The notes beneath the pieces were generated by a model, which was not told where the DNA came from, made no database searches, and saw only the letters and a list, made by a program, of their open reading frames with translations. 64,000 nt of DNA from Streptomyces kanamyceticus (GTDB lineage Bacteria; Actinomycetota; Actinomycetes; Streptomycetales; Streptomycetaceae): positions 9,982,001 to 10,046,000 of the forward strand of contig NZ_CP023699.1 of assembly GCF_008704495.1 (NCBI RefSeq), given 5' to 3'. Of this stretch, positions 8,994 through 17,337 are shown piece after piece. The position numbers and the translations under genes were made by a program. Numbering within the stretch: the first letter of the stretch is position 1; each line of letters starts with the position of its first letter.

Positions 8994-9728
8994 ATGGCAG
9001 CGCGACGGAACACGGCAGACATCCTGGACGCGGCCGTCCACGTACGGGACGCCGCCCGCAGCGCCACACACGGCGCGGGCGGCCTGGACAGGGTGCTCGT
9101 GGCGCTGTCGCAGGTGATCGAGTACGACCACGCCTCCCTGGCCCGATGGGACGCGCGGCGCCGGTGCCACACCACCCTGGCCGGGAGCTACCCGGACGAG
9201 GCCACCGCCTACATCGAGACGAGCCTGCACCAGGACCCGGTGTTCGCGGTGCTGAGCAGCCCCACCCGGGGCGGCCTCTGGCTCAGGGACGTCCCCGCCC
9301 ACCTCCTGGACGCCTCCCCGGGCTTCCAGGAGGTGCTGTCCCCGCTGGGCATCGAGGACGGCGTGGCCCAGTGCCTGTTCGCCGCCGACGGCAGCTACGT
9401 CGGCATGCTGAACGTCAGCACCCGCCGGATCCGGCACACACCGGATCCGGCGCGGGCCGTGGTCGCCCTGCTCACCGAGACCCTTGCGCAGGCCGTGGCC
9501 CCCGGGCCACCGGAAGGGCGGCCCGGCGGGCTCTCGCCGCGCGAACTCCAGGTGCTTGCCGAACTGACCACCGGCCGCACCAACCGGGAGATCGCCCAGC
9601 GCCTGTTCATCACGCCGCGCACCGTGGGCACCCACATCGAACACATCCTGGCCAAGCTCGACCTGCCCAACCGGGCGGCGGCCGCGGCGCGGGCGGCGGC
9701 GTGGGGCATCGAACCACCGCCGCCGTGA
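8994..9728 (+). CDS. LuxR-family transcriptional regulator with N-terminal sensory domain
   Basis: A 244-residue regulator. The N-terminal 160 residues form a GAF/autoinducer-binding-like alpha/beta domain (VIEYDHASLARWDARRRC, FAADGSYVGMLNVS). The C-terminus is a LuxR HTH (LSPRELQVLAELTTGRTNRE, IAQRLFITPRTVGTHIEHIL). The ATG at 8994 was preferred over a TTG two codons upstream; neither has a strong Shine-Dalgarno. It lies 31 bp after the amidohydrolase gene and may control it. The ligand is unknown. It converges on the conservon operon, with only 15 bp between the stop codons. Confidence 0.82.
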   Translation: MAARRNTADILDAAVHVRDAARSATHGAGGLDRVLVALSQVIEYDHASLARWDARRRCHTTLAGSYPDEATAYIETSLHQDPVFAVLSSPTRGGLWLRDVPAHLLDASPGFQEVLSPLGIEDGVAQCLFAADGSYVGMLNVSTRRIRHTPDPARAVVALLTETLAQAVAPGPPEGRPGGLSPRELQVLAELTTGRTNREIAQRLFITPRTVGTHIEHILAKLDLPNRAAAAARAAAWGIEPPPP

Positions 9729-9743
9729 CCGCGACCGGTGACC

Positions 9744-10376
9744 TCAGTCCGTGAACCCCTCGGCGCTCAACGCCTTCTCGATACGGGTCCGGTGCTGCTC
9801 CTCCCAAGCGTCGAGGGACTGGTTCTCCTCGTCCGCGAGCTTCGCGCGGGCGGCGGTCAGTACCTCGTCCTGCCGGACGGCGGGTGTGACCACGACGCCC
9901 TCCTCGTCGCCCACCACGACGTCCCCGGGACGGACGAGCACGCCGCCGCAGCGCACGGGCTCGCCGAGTGCCCCGATGGCCTTCTTGGTGCCCGGGATCG
10001 GGATGACACCGCGGGCGAAGACGGGGAAGCCCGCTTGCCGCACCTCGCCCAGATCCCGGATCACGCCGTCGGCCACGAAGGCCGCGACACCGCGCCGCTG
10101 CGCGACGGCGCACACGTTGCCCCCGGCCAGTGCGTGGTCCACGTCGCCCGACTCGACGACGATCACCGAGCCGGGCGCGGCGCGGTAGATCGCCGCGTGC
10201 AGCATGAGGTTGTCGCCCGGCGGGCACCGCACGGTGAAGGCGGGGCCCGCGATGCGAGGCACCGGCTGCCACAGCGGGCGGATGCCGATGTCCATGACCT
10301 GGTCACGCCCCAGCAGGTCGGCGAGCGTGGTCGTGGGGATCACGTCGAATGCGTTGCCGGTGATGTACTCGCTCAT
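9744..10376 (-). CDS. RraA-like / HMG-CHA aldolase-family protein
   Basis: A 210-residue protein of the RraA/dimethylmenaquinone-methyltransferase-like fold, with the family signatures GPAFTVRCPPGDN, GSVIVVESGDVDHALAGGN, ADGVIRDLGEV (the D of GVIRD binds the divalent metal in class II aldolase members) and GDVVVGDEEGVVV. Members are either pyruvate-type aldolases/decarboxylases of 4-hydroxy-4-methyl-2-oxoglutarate or RNase E regulators. In an actinomycete without evidence for the RNase E role, an aldolase or decarboxylase is more likely. AAAGGAA precedes the ATG. It is the last gene of the conservon-P450 operon, 17 bp after the CYP154-like gene, an unusual partner. Confidence 0.8.
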   Translation of the reverse strand: MSEYITGNAFDVIPTTTLADLLGRDQVMDIGIRPLWQPVPRIAGPAFTVRCPPGDNLMLHAAIYRAAPGSVIVVESGDVDHALAGGNVCAVAQRRGVAAFVADGVIRDLGEVRQAGFPVFARGVIPIPGTKKAIGALGEPVRCGGVLVRPGDVVVGDEEGVVVTPAVRQDEVLTAARAKLADEENQSLDAWEEQHRTRIEKALSAEGFTD

Positions 10377-10393
10377 CTGGTTCCTTTCCCCTG

Positions 10394-11635
10394 TCAGCGG
10401 GCGGCCGGTCGCAGACGCACAGGCAGCGACTGGTGGCCGTTGCTGAGCAGGGAACCGAAGGGCAGCAACTCCTCGGCCGGTACGGCGAGTTCGAGCTGTG
10501 GGAAACGGTCGAAGAGGAGACGGAGGGCCGTGCTGACCTCCAGTCGGGCGAGCGGAGCTCCGAGGCAGAAGTGGACGCCGTGACCGAAGGCCAGGTGATC
10601 CTTGACCGTACGGGTGATGTCGAAGGTGTCCGCGCTCTCCCCGTGCCAGTCGGGGTGGCGGTTGGCGGCCGCGTAGGAGGCGAGGATCGCATCGCCCTGG
10701 GGGATGGTCTGGCCGTCGGGCAGCTTGATGTCGGTCACAGCGAACCGCATGGGCAGGTGCCTGACCGCCGGTTCGAAACGCAGCGTCTCCTCGACGGCGT
10801 CGCTCCAGTTGGCCTCTCCCGACCGGAGCAGCGCGAGTTGCTCGGGGTGGGTGAGGAGCTGGGTGATCGCCTGGTCGATGACGTTGACGGTGGTCTCGTA
10901 CCCGGCGCTGATCATCAGCAGCAGGGTGTCGCGCAGTTCGCTCTCCGACAGGGTGCCCGCATCGCCCTCCGCCTCCTCGTCGCGCGTGGTGATCAGGAGC
11001 GAGGTCATGTCGTCGCCGGGCGCGGTGCGCTTGGAGTCGATGAGCAACTGGAGGGCTTCGTAGAGCGCCTTGGTGTTGGCCTCGGACTCCTCGGCGGTCA
11101 GGGTGGTGTCGAAGACACCGTCGACGACCCGGCGGAAGGAGTCCTGCTGCTCCTCGGGCACGCCCATGAGACGGCTGACGACCGCGATCGGGAGCGGGTA
11201 GGCGAGGTGTTCGCGAAGGTCGACGGTCTCGCCGGGCGGGAGGGCTTCGATGCGGTCGAGGATGTCGGTGACGACCGCGTCGATGCTCTCGCTCAGCGCG
11301 GTGATGCGCCGGTGGCTGAAGGCGGGGGCGATCATGCGGCGAAGGCGCCGGTGGTCCGCCCCGTACGCGGTGAACATGTTCTCCACCGCGACCCACAGGG
11401 CCAGCGGCCACCGTTGGATCACGTCACCGAACTCCGGCCAGTGCGCGCGGGCGTCCTTGGAGATGTCCGGGCTCGTCAGCAGTTCCTTGAGGAGCGCGGG
11501 ATCGGCGACGGACCAGGCGGTCACGCCGAGGATGTCGACGCGAACCGCCTGGCCGTGGCCCCGCAACCGCCGGTTCTCGTCGTGCGCGCGGGCCCCGGTG
11601 GGGTCGAGGATGATCGGCTCGGTGGGCAGGGCCAT
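10394..11635 (-). CDS. Cytochrome P450, CYP154-like
   Basis: 413 residues with all canonical P450 motifs: I-helix ISAGYETTVN, K-helix EETLR (ExxR), and heme-binding FGHGVHFCLGAPLARLE with the proximal cysteine at about residue 357. The C-terminal SNGHQSLPVRL is typical of the CYP154 group often paired with CYP157 in Streptomyces conservons. Soluble class-I type, needing ferredoxin and ferredoxin reductase encoded elsewhere. It lies 81 bp downstream of the CYP157-like gene in the same operon. Family assignment is by motif resemblance only; the substrate is unknown. Confidence 0.88.
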   Translation of the reverse strand: MALPTEPIILDPTGARAHDENRRLRGHGQAVRVDILGVTAWSVADPALLKELLTSPDISKDARAHWPEFGDVIQRWPLALWVAVENMFTAYGADHRRLRRMIAPAFSHRRITALSESIDAVVTDILDRIEALPPGETVDLREHLAYPLPIAVVSRLMGVPEEQQDSFRRVVDGVFDTTLTAEESEANTKALYEALQLLIDSKRTAPGDDMTSLLITTRDEEAEGDAGTLSESELRDTLLLMISAGYETTVNVIDQAITQLLTHPEQLALLRSGEANWSDAVEETLRFEPAVRHLPMRFAVTDIKLPDGQTIPQGDAILASYAAANRHPDWHGESADTFDITRTVKDHLAFGHGVHFCLGAPLARLEVSTALRLLFDRFPQLELAVPAEELLPFGSLLSNGHQSLPVRLRPAAR

Positions 11636-11716
11636 GGGGCGATTCCCTTCAGACGGACGACTGGGACGAAGTCACATGGAGGAAGAGGAAGATGGAGCCG
11701 GATGGAGCCGTTCTGC

Positions 11717-12928
11717 TCAGGCGGCCGGAGCGGTGTTGGGGAAGACGACCGGCAGCGCGGTGAGCGCCCGGTGGAAGGGACCGGGTCGCCAGACCAGCTC
11801 ACCGGCGGCCGTGGCGAGGTCCATCTCGGGCAGCGCGTCGAGCAGGTGCGTGATGGCCGTCTCGGCGATCAGGTAGGCGTGCGGGCGCGCGGGGCAGGCG
11901 TGCGGGCCGGTGCTCCAGGACAGGTGGGCGCGGTTGCTGGCGATGCGCTGGCCACCGAGGGCGGGGTCGTTGTTGCACGCCGTCATCGAGATGAGCACCG
12001 GCTGGTGCGCGGGCAGCAGGAAACCGTCGACGTCGACCGGGTGCGGCGGATAGCTGATGCAGTAGTTGGCCAGCGGCGGGTCGGTATAGAGCACCGTGTC
12101 GAGCGCTTCGCGCACCGAGGAGCCGCCCGCGTGCAGGTCTCCGGAGAACTGGTCGTCGGTGAGGATCCGCAGCACGGTGTTGGTGATGAGGTTGGTCAGC
12201 GGCTCGATGCCCGCGCCGTAGAGCGTGACGATCTGGTGGAGCATCTCCACGTCGTCGAGGCCCGCGGAGTGGGCGAGGAGCCGCGAGGTGATGTCGTCAC
12301 CGGGCTGCCGGTGACGCAGGGCCACCAGGTCGGTGATGGCCTCGGTGAGGATCTGGTTGCCGCTCGCGGCGTCCACGCTGTCGAAGATCTTGGCCATGCC
12401 GTCGGCGATGCGGCGGCCCATCTCGTCCGGGCAGCCGAGCAGCGCGCTCAGGACGCGGAAGGCGATGGGCCAGGCGTACTGCGTGAGCAGGTCGGCGCCC
12501 TCGCCGTCACGGAACTCGGCGATGGTGGCATCGGCGACCTGCTCGACGAGGCTGCGCAGCTCGTGCTGGTCGACGGCGTCGATCGCGGAGCTGTTCGCCG
12601 ACCGGTAGCGGGTGTGGTCGGGACCCGCGGAGCGCAGCGCGTTGGGGCGGTGCTCCATCATCGGGCGGACCGGGCAGGTCGCGGGGACGGACTGTTCCCA
12701 CACCCGCGGGTCGGCGGGGAACCGCAGCGGGTCGTTGAGGATGCGCCGGGCCTGGGGGTAGCCGATGACGAGGGTCGCGGGGACCCCGGGGATGAGGTCC
12801 ACCGGGACGAAAGGACCGAACTCGGCCCGCATCCGCGCGTACGCGGCGTGGGGATCGGCCGCGAACTCGGCTTCGTGCAGGGCGATCCGGCGCTCGGCGA
12901 CCGTGTCGGTCATGGTCGGGCTGGTCAC
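11717..12928 (-). CDS. Conservon cytochrome P450, CYP157-like, lacking the ExxR motif
   Basis: 403 residues. The heme loop WSTGPHACPARPHAYL places the proximal cysteine near residue 345, but Phe of the usual FxxGxxxC is replaced by Trp. The K-helix position expected to read ExxR reads EALDTVLYTDPP, so the normally invariant Arg is missing, as described for CYP157 members in conservons. The I-helix reads LYGAGIEPLTN instead of AGxxTT. The GTG start overlaps the stop of cvnD as GTGA, with GGAG eight bases upstream; an ATG five codons later is the alternative. The conservon context suggests a role in the CvnABCD membrane signalling complex rather than ordinary catalysis. Confidence 0.85.
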   Translation of the reverse strand: MTSPTMTDTVAERRIALHEAEFAADPHAAYARMRAEFGPFVPVDLIPGVPATLVIGYPQARRILNDPLRFPADPRVWEQSVPATCPVRPMMEHRPNALRSAGPDHTRYRSANSSAIDAVDQHELRSLVEQVADATIAEFRDGEGADLLTQYAWPIAFRVLSALLGCPDEMGRRIADGMAKIFDSVDAASGNQILTEAITDLVALRHRQPGDDITSRLLAHSAGLDDVEMLHQIVTLYGAGIEPLTNLITNTVLRILTDDQFSGDLHAGGSSVREALDTVLYTDPPLANYCISYPPHPVDVDGFLLPAHQPVLISMTACNNDPALGGQRIASNRAHLSWSTGPHACPARPHAYLIAETAITHLLDALPEMDLATAAGELVWRPGPFHRALTALPVVFPNTAPAA

Positions 12929-13536
12929 GGGCGGGGCTCCAAGACGGGTGCGTGCAGTTCGGACAGGTACTCGCAGAGAGTGATCAGGGCCAGGACGCTG
13001 GAGGTGCCCTCGCGCGCGTCGCACGTCGTGAGCGGCGTGTGCGGGTCCAGGTCCAGGGCCTGCCGGATCTCGTCCAGCTGGTAGTACGGGGCGCCGTCGA
13101 ACAGGTTGATCGCCACGGCGTATGGCGTGCCCTGCTCCTCGTGCAGTTCGAGGATCTCGTGGGAGGCCTCGAGGTTGCGGGTGTCGACCAGGACGAGCGC
13201 TCCCAGGGCGCCCTCGGTCAGGCCCGCCCACATGGGGCGGAAGCGGCCCTGGCCGGGGGTGCCGAACAGGTAGAGGACCAGGGCGTCGCTGAGGTGCAGC
13301 CGGCCGAAGTCCATGCCGACGGTCGTGGTCGTCTTGCGCGGGGTGCGCTCCAGGTCGTCCACCCCGGCGCTGGCCTGGGTTATCCGCTCCTCCATGCGCA
13401 GCGGCGGGATCTGGGAGGCGCTGCCCACGAACGTCGTCTTGCCGACGCCGAAGCTCCCCGAGATCACGATCTTCGCGGACCGGGTCACGCCGGGCGGCAC
13501 ATAGATGAGGCCTTCAGACGAGGGCGCGGAGACCAC
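12925..13536 (-). CDS. cvnD: Conservon GTP-binding protein CvnD
   Basis: A 203-residue small Ras-like GTPase of the conservon type. P-loop GSFGVGKTTFVG is near residue 27-38, the switch region TTTTVGMDFGR follows, and FGTPGQGRFRPMW replaces the DxxG switch II motif. CDAREG lies near the C-terminus. AGGAGG six bases upstream favours the GTG at 13536, which overlaps the end of cvnC by 23 bp; the longer in-frame upstream ORF is not needed. In the conservon model it cycles between membrane complex and cytosol with GTP state. Homologous Streptomyces systems influence development and antibiotic production. Confidence 0.92.
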   Translation of the reverse strand: MVSAPSSEGLIYVPPGVTRSAKIVISGSFGVGKTTFVGSASQIPPLRMEERITQASAGVDDLERTPRKTTTTVGMDFGRLHLSDALVLYLFGTPGQGRFRPMWAGLTEGALGALVLVDTRNLEASHEILELHEEQGTPYAVAINLFDGAPYYQLDEIRQALDLDPHTPLTTCDAREGTSSVLALITLCEYLSELHAPVLEPRP

Positions 13537-13870
13537 GCAGTACCTCCTGGAGCAGATCGGTTTGGGGTTGGTCGTCACCGGCGGCGACCGGGTGGGTCAA
13601 CAGGCCCGCGTCGATGAGGGAGGAGACGAGGATGCGGACGGTGGAGGGCGGGAACTCCAGGGCGGCCGCGATGTCCGCGACCGCCAGGCCACCGCCCCCC
13701 GCATGGGTGAACAGGTTCATCACCCGCCGCGCGTCGGCGCTCAGGCCCTCGCTCGACCCGCTCGCGGCGAGCAACACGGTTTCCACGCGCACATCCGGAT
13801 GGGCACGGACCCGTCCGTCCGTACGGACGTAGGGTCTGACCAGGTCCGGGTCCCGCCGGGGCCCGCTCAC
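13514..13870 (-). CDS. cvnC: Conservon protein CvnC (DUF742)
   Basis: 118 residues matching the DUF742 winged-helix-like family: N-terminal DPDLVRPYVRTDGRVRAHPD, then LSADARRVMNLFTHAGGGGLAVADIAA and an HTH-like FPPSTVRILVSSLIDAGLL. It connects the roadblock protein and the GTPase in the conservon heterocomplex. Its start overlaps the end of cvnB (ATGA-type junction at 13867-13870) and its end overlaps cvnD, indicating translational coupling. The length is normal for the family. Confidence 0.92.
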   Translation of the reverse strand: MSGPRRDPDLVRPYVRTDGRVRAHPDVRVETVLLAASGSSEGLSADARRVMNLFTHAGGGGLAVADIAAALEFPPSTVRILVSSLIDAGLLTHPVAAGDDQPQTDLLQEVLRGLRALV

Positions 13871-14283
13871 GTCGTCGGCAGGCCCAGCGCGGACGGCTCC
13901 CGCGGGGCGACCTTCATCTCATGACCGACACGCTGGGCCAGCTCCAGCATGTGATGGGTGATCAGGCCGATGTCCGCATCGGGTCCCGTCGTCTGCACCG
14001 ACAGCATCGTGTTGCCCCCGGCCTGGGTGATCAGACCCACGTGATTGGTCAGTTCGATCAGGGCCTGCCGCGTGCCCCCGCCGCCGGTCTCCTCGTCGTA
14101 GGCGAGCGCGGCGGCACGGACGGCCGCGGTGATCGCGGCGAACTTCTCCGCGTCGTCCTGCCCGATGTCCGCCGTGCGGGAGTGCAGCAGACCGTCGGAG
14201 CTCATCAACACCGCGTGCCTGACGCCCTCGAGGGATCCCAGTGATCGGTCCAGCAGCCAGCCAAGTTCGTTGCCGGTGGTCAC
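13867..14283 (-). CDS. cvnB: Conservon roadblock/LC7-domain protein CvnB
   Basis: A 138-residue Roadblock/LC7-fold protein (ELGWLLDRSLGSLEGVRHAVLMSSDG, then LIELTNHVGLITQAGGNTMLSVQT). In other systems such domains act as GTPase-activating or scaffolding partners of small GTPases, here CvnD. It starts two bases after the cvnA stop codon and its end overlaps cvnC, so the four cvn genes form one tightly coupled operon. Confidence 0.92.
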   Translation of the reverse strand: MTTGNELGWLLDRSLGSLEGVRHAVLMSSDGLLHSRTADIGQDDAEKFAAITAAVRAAALAYDEETGGGGTRQALIELTNHVGLITQAGGNTMLSVQTTGPDADIGLITHHMLELAQRVGHEMKVAPREPSALGLPTT

Positions 14284-14285
14284 GG

Positions 14286-15686
14286 TCAGGCTCCTTCGTG
14301 CGTGGTGGTCGGGTCTTCGGTGCGGGCGCTGCGCGTCCCCTTCGCCCAGGCGGCGGCGATGGCGGGGCGGCCCGGCGCCGGGGCCTGGCCTTCCCTCGGC
14401 GGGGTCGGCGCGTTCACGGGAGCGGACCTGCGCGACCGGACGGCGAGACCGCTCGCGGTGGTGCGCTTGGGGGCGACCGGCTCGGCGGCCTGTGCGGCGA
14501 CGGGCTCTTCGGCCTGCGCGGCGACGGGCTCGGTGAGAGTCGCGGCGGCAGGCTCCGTGCGCGGCGGACGGACGGGCGCGGCCGGGACCGTCGTGGTCAG
14601 CAGGCTCTTGGGAATGAACATGTACACACGGGTACCGCCGAACGGATTCGGGGCCTCCAGGTCGATGCGGAATCCATAGTCGGCGGCGAGCGCCGCGGCG
14701 GCCCGCAGGCCGGTCTGCGGATGCGCGCCGAGCTGGTTGATGTCGTCGCGCTGAACGCCCGTCAGGATCCTCCTGGCCCAGGTCAGCTGCTCCTCGTTCA
14801 TTCGCAGACCGGCGTCGTCCACGATGACCGAGACCCCGTGATGGCCCTCCTGGAAGGCGACGTGCACCCGCGCGGACGAGGGGGAGTAGCGGACCGCGTT
14901 GTCCAGGAGCACGGCGAGGGCGTGCACGACGGGCCCGACCGCCCGGCTCGTCACCGTGACACCGAGCTCCTGGTGCTCGACGCGCTCGTACTCCTCGATG
15001 CTGCCCATGGCCGCCCGCACCACATCGGTCATCGGGGTGGCGGGCCAGCGACGCGACAGCTTGCCCCCGGACAGGACCACGTAGTTCTGGGCGACGAGCA
15101 GCATCTGCTGCGTGGGGTGATCGATGCCGACCAGCGTCTCGTACGCCTCGTCGCCCTCGTGCCGCCGCACACCCTGACTGACCCGCTGGCTCAGCTTCGA
15201 CGCCATGCCCACCATCGCGGAGGACACGGCACGCACCGCGGCCCTGCTGGACGCCTCGGCGCTCTCGCGCGCACGGGCCACTTCCTCCTGCGCGGTCTTC
15301 TGCGCCTCGGAGATCTGGGCGCTCGTGCTGCTCTGCGCGTCGTACTGCACCTTGCGCACCGTGTGGGCCGCCGAGTCCGCGAGCTCCGCGAGACGCTGCG
15401 CGAGCACCGTGTTCACCAACGTCTCGGGCAGCTCGATGTCGACGCCATGGCCCGTGCCCGCACGCTCCGCCTCGGCCCCCAGTCGAGGAATCACGCCGCC
15501 CGCGAGCTGTGCGAGCACGTGCTCGGCGGCGCGCTGCTGCCTGGCGATCTCCTCGGCCTGGCCGCGGAGACTGTCGCTGGTGGCACGCTCACCTCGGTAC
15601 TGGTCCCAGAACCGCCAGGCCGCACCACCGGCGGCCAGGGCCAGAACTGAGGGCACCACGGTGGTGGCCTGTATCAGGTCTGTCAT
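14286..15686 (-). CDS. cvnA: Conservon sensor histidine-kinase-like protein CvnA
   Basis: 466 residues. An N-terminal hydrophobic segment (residues 10-25, VVPSVLALAAGGAAW) anchors a coiled coil (about 30-170, EEIARQQRAAEHVL onward). This leads to a HATPase_c domain with N-box LLDNAVRYSPSS and G1 DDAGLRM. The C-terminus is a disordered Ala/Pro/Arg-rich tail with AAQAEEPVAAQ repeats. It lacks an obvious phosphoacceptor H-box, as usual for CvnA/nitrate-sensor-like kinases. It is the first gene of the conservon, so the promoter must lie in 15687-16303. Proposed role: membrane receptor for the CvnBCD switch. Confidence 0.92.
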   Translation of the reverse strand: MTDLIQATTVVPSVLALAAGGAAWRFWDQYRGERATSDSLRGQAEEIARQQRAAEHVLAQLAGGVIPRLGAEAERAGTGHGVDIELPETLVNTVLAQRLAELADSAAHTVRKVQYDAQSSTSAQISEAQKTAQEEVARARESAEASSRAAVRAVSSAMVGMASKLSQRVSQGVRRHEGDEAYETLVGIDHPTQQMLLVAQNYVVLSGGKLSRRWPATPMTDVVRAAMGSIEEYERVEHQELGVTVTSRAVGPVVHALAVLLDNAVRYSPSSARVHVAFQEGHHGVSVIVDDAGLRMNEEQLTWARRILTGVQRDDINQLGAHPQTGLRAAAALAADYGFRIDLEAPNPFGGTRVYMFIPKSLLTTTVPAAPVRPPRTEPAAATLTEPVAAQAEEPVAAQAAEPVAPKRTTASGLAVRSRRSAPVNAPTPPREGQAPAPGRPAIAAAWAKGTRSARTEDPTTTHEGA

Positions 15687-16303
15687 TCACGTCCTCTACA
15701 GATCTCAAAGGGGGCGACGCGTGTTTCGACGTGGGTGCCAACTGCGCGGCATGCTTTTCGGCCAACTGGAGCACGGAAAAAAGCCAGTTGGACGTCGCTC
15801 GTAAACGATATCTTGTCGCGCCCACCGCTCGGTGAACCGGATGCCCCGAAGCGGTGTGGGACAAGGCCTGACGGCGGTCAACTCCCAAGCGGGCGCGGGG
15901 TTCGGGGCCATCGGAAACGGTCGAATTGGTCGAAGCGGTCTTTGACGCCTCCTCGGCACCGTCCGAAGAGGACATAAATCGACTCGCGGGCACCCTCGCG
16001 GCATTCCTGCGAGGAAAAGGTGAGAACAACCGCAGGATTCTGTGCCCGTAGCGCTTTACCGGTGAACGGGGCGGCGGCGGAGTTCCGGGGCGGCAAGCCA
16101 GACAGTTTGGACAACTGGGCGCGCTTTACCTTCCGTTGGGGAAGCCGAGGAAAGGCGCCCAAAGGGAATGCCGGGCATCCTGGACCGACCGGCGCACATG
16201 TCACAGAACATCAACAACGCAACCACCTGACCGGGTTCTCCTCTCTAGCAGTACGGACCGACAGCCCCACCGGCTGACCGCACCCGCCAAGGAGACCTCC
16301 GCC
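15687..16303. other. 617-bp intergenic region between cvnA and the protease gene
   Basis: No credible gene is seen here; the open frames on both strands lack ribosome sites and protein-like composition. It must hold the divergent promoters. The 10-mer GCGCTTTACC occurs twice in direct orientation, at 16051-16060 and 16131-16140, exactly 80 bp apart. This may be a factor-binding repeat. No convincing terminator was found. Confidence 0.5.
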
Positions 16304-17224
16304 GTGACCGTGACCCCCGCTTCCCCGCCCCGCCGTGTGAACGGCCGGTCCACGGGACTCGCCCTCGTAGGGATGGCCCTCGCCCTCGCCGTGCCGACCC
16401 CGGCGGCGGCCGTGGGCGGCCAGGCCGGTGCCGCCGCTGCCGGGCCCGTCTCCGTCCTGAAGTTCACCGCCAAGGAGCGCAAGGACGCGCTCGCCTACTG
16501 GACACCCGCCCGCATCAAGGCCGTGGGCAAGTCCGTGGACCTCGGCCCGACGGGACCGAAGGCCAAGCCGTGGCGGGGCTCCACCCTGAAGACCGTGGGG
16601 CGGCTCTTCTTCGTCAACTCCACCGGCGCCGACACCTGGTGCACGGCCACCGCGGTGAAGAGCGCCAACCGTTCCGCCGTCATGACCGCCGCCCACTGCG
16701 TGCGCAGGGGCTCCTCGCCCTACAACACCAACATGTCGATGGTGTTCGTCCCCGCCTACCACAAGGGCAAGATGCCGTACGGCGCGTTCGCGGTCCGGCA
16801 GGCCGCGACCCCGCGCGCCTGGGAGACGGACTCCACCGACGACCTGTCCGCGCTGACCGTCGACACCGACAAGAGCCGCCGCAAGCTCACCGATGTCGTG
16901 GGCAGCCAGGCCATCGCCTTCAACCGTCCCGTCGGCGGCGCCATCTCCTCCCTCGGCTACTCCGCCACCCGCCCCCAGCTGGGCGAGGAGCTCCTGCGCT
17001 GCGTCGGCACCGCGAAGAAGGAGCACGGCACCCAGATGATCCCCTGCGACATGAGCGGCGGCTCCAGCGGCGGCCCGTGGCTGGCCGACTTCAACACCAC
17101 CACCGGCAAGGGCGTGCTGGTCTCCGTCAACAGCTCACTGGACTCCCTGACGCCGACCAAGATGTACGGGGAGGTGTTCGGGGCCACGGCCAAGAAGGTG
17201 TACGACAAGGCCCAGAACGCCTGA
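16304..17224 (+). CDS. Secreted trypsin/V8-like serine protease
   Basis: 306 residues. A Sec signal peptide (RR-containing N-region, hydrophobic LALVGMALALAVPTPAAA, likely cleaved near residue 38) is followed by a short pro-region and a chymotrypsin-fold protease. Catalytic residues visible are His131 in TAAHC, an Asp in the DSTDDLSALTVD stretch, and Ser255 in GGSSGGPW. Cysteines WCTA...AHC and RC...PCD would form the two usual disulfides. GTG start with AAGGAG upstream. It acts outside the cell, probably on extracellular protein. It lies 113 bp ahead of the P450-peptide cassette on the same strand; a role in processing that peptide is conceivable but not supported by sequence. Confidence 0.88.
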   Translation: MTVTPASPPRRVNGRSTGLALVGMALALAVPTPAAAVGGQAGAAAAGPVSVLKFTAKERKDALAYWTPARIKAVGKSVDLGPTGPKAKPWRGSTLKTVGRLFFVNSTGADTWCTATAVKSANRSAVMTAAHCVRRGSSPYNTNMSMVFVPAYHKGKMPYGAFAVRQAATPRAWETDSTDDLSALTVDTDKSRRKLTDVVGSQAIAFNRPVGGAISSLGYSATRPQLGEELLRCVGTAKKEHGTQMIPCDMSGGSSGGPWLADFNTTTGKGVLVSVNSSLDSLTPTKMYGEVFGATAKKVYDKAQNA

Positions 17225-17337
17225 CACACCCTCAGGGCCAGGGACCCGCCGCGCAATACGCAGAACTGCGAATCGAGCCGGAACCCGCTCGGCAGTACGG
17301 TCGGTGCGTGACGGATCGGGTCGGGGGGGAGCGTGCC

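Noticed and set aside
15687..16203. Several open frames in the cvnA-protease gap
   Set aside because: No ribosome sites, no codon bias and mutual overlap on both strands; treated as intergenic.
16304..17224. Serine protease as the dedicated leader peptidase of the P450 peptide
   Set aside because: It has a signal peptide and acts outside the cell, while leader removal for such peptides is usually by cellular proteases; adjacency alone is not evidence.
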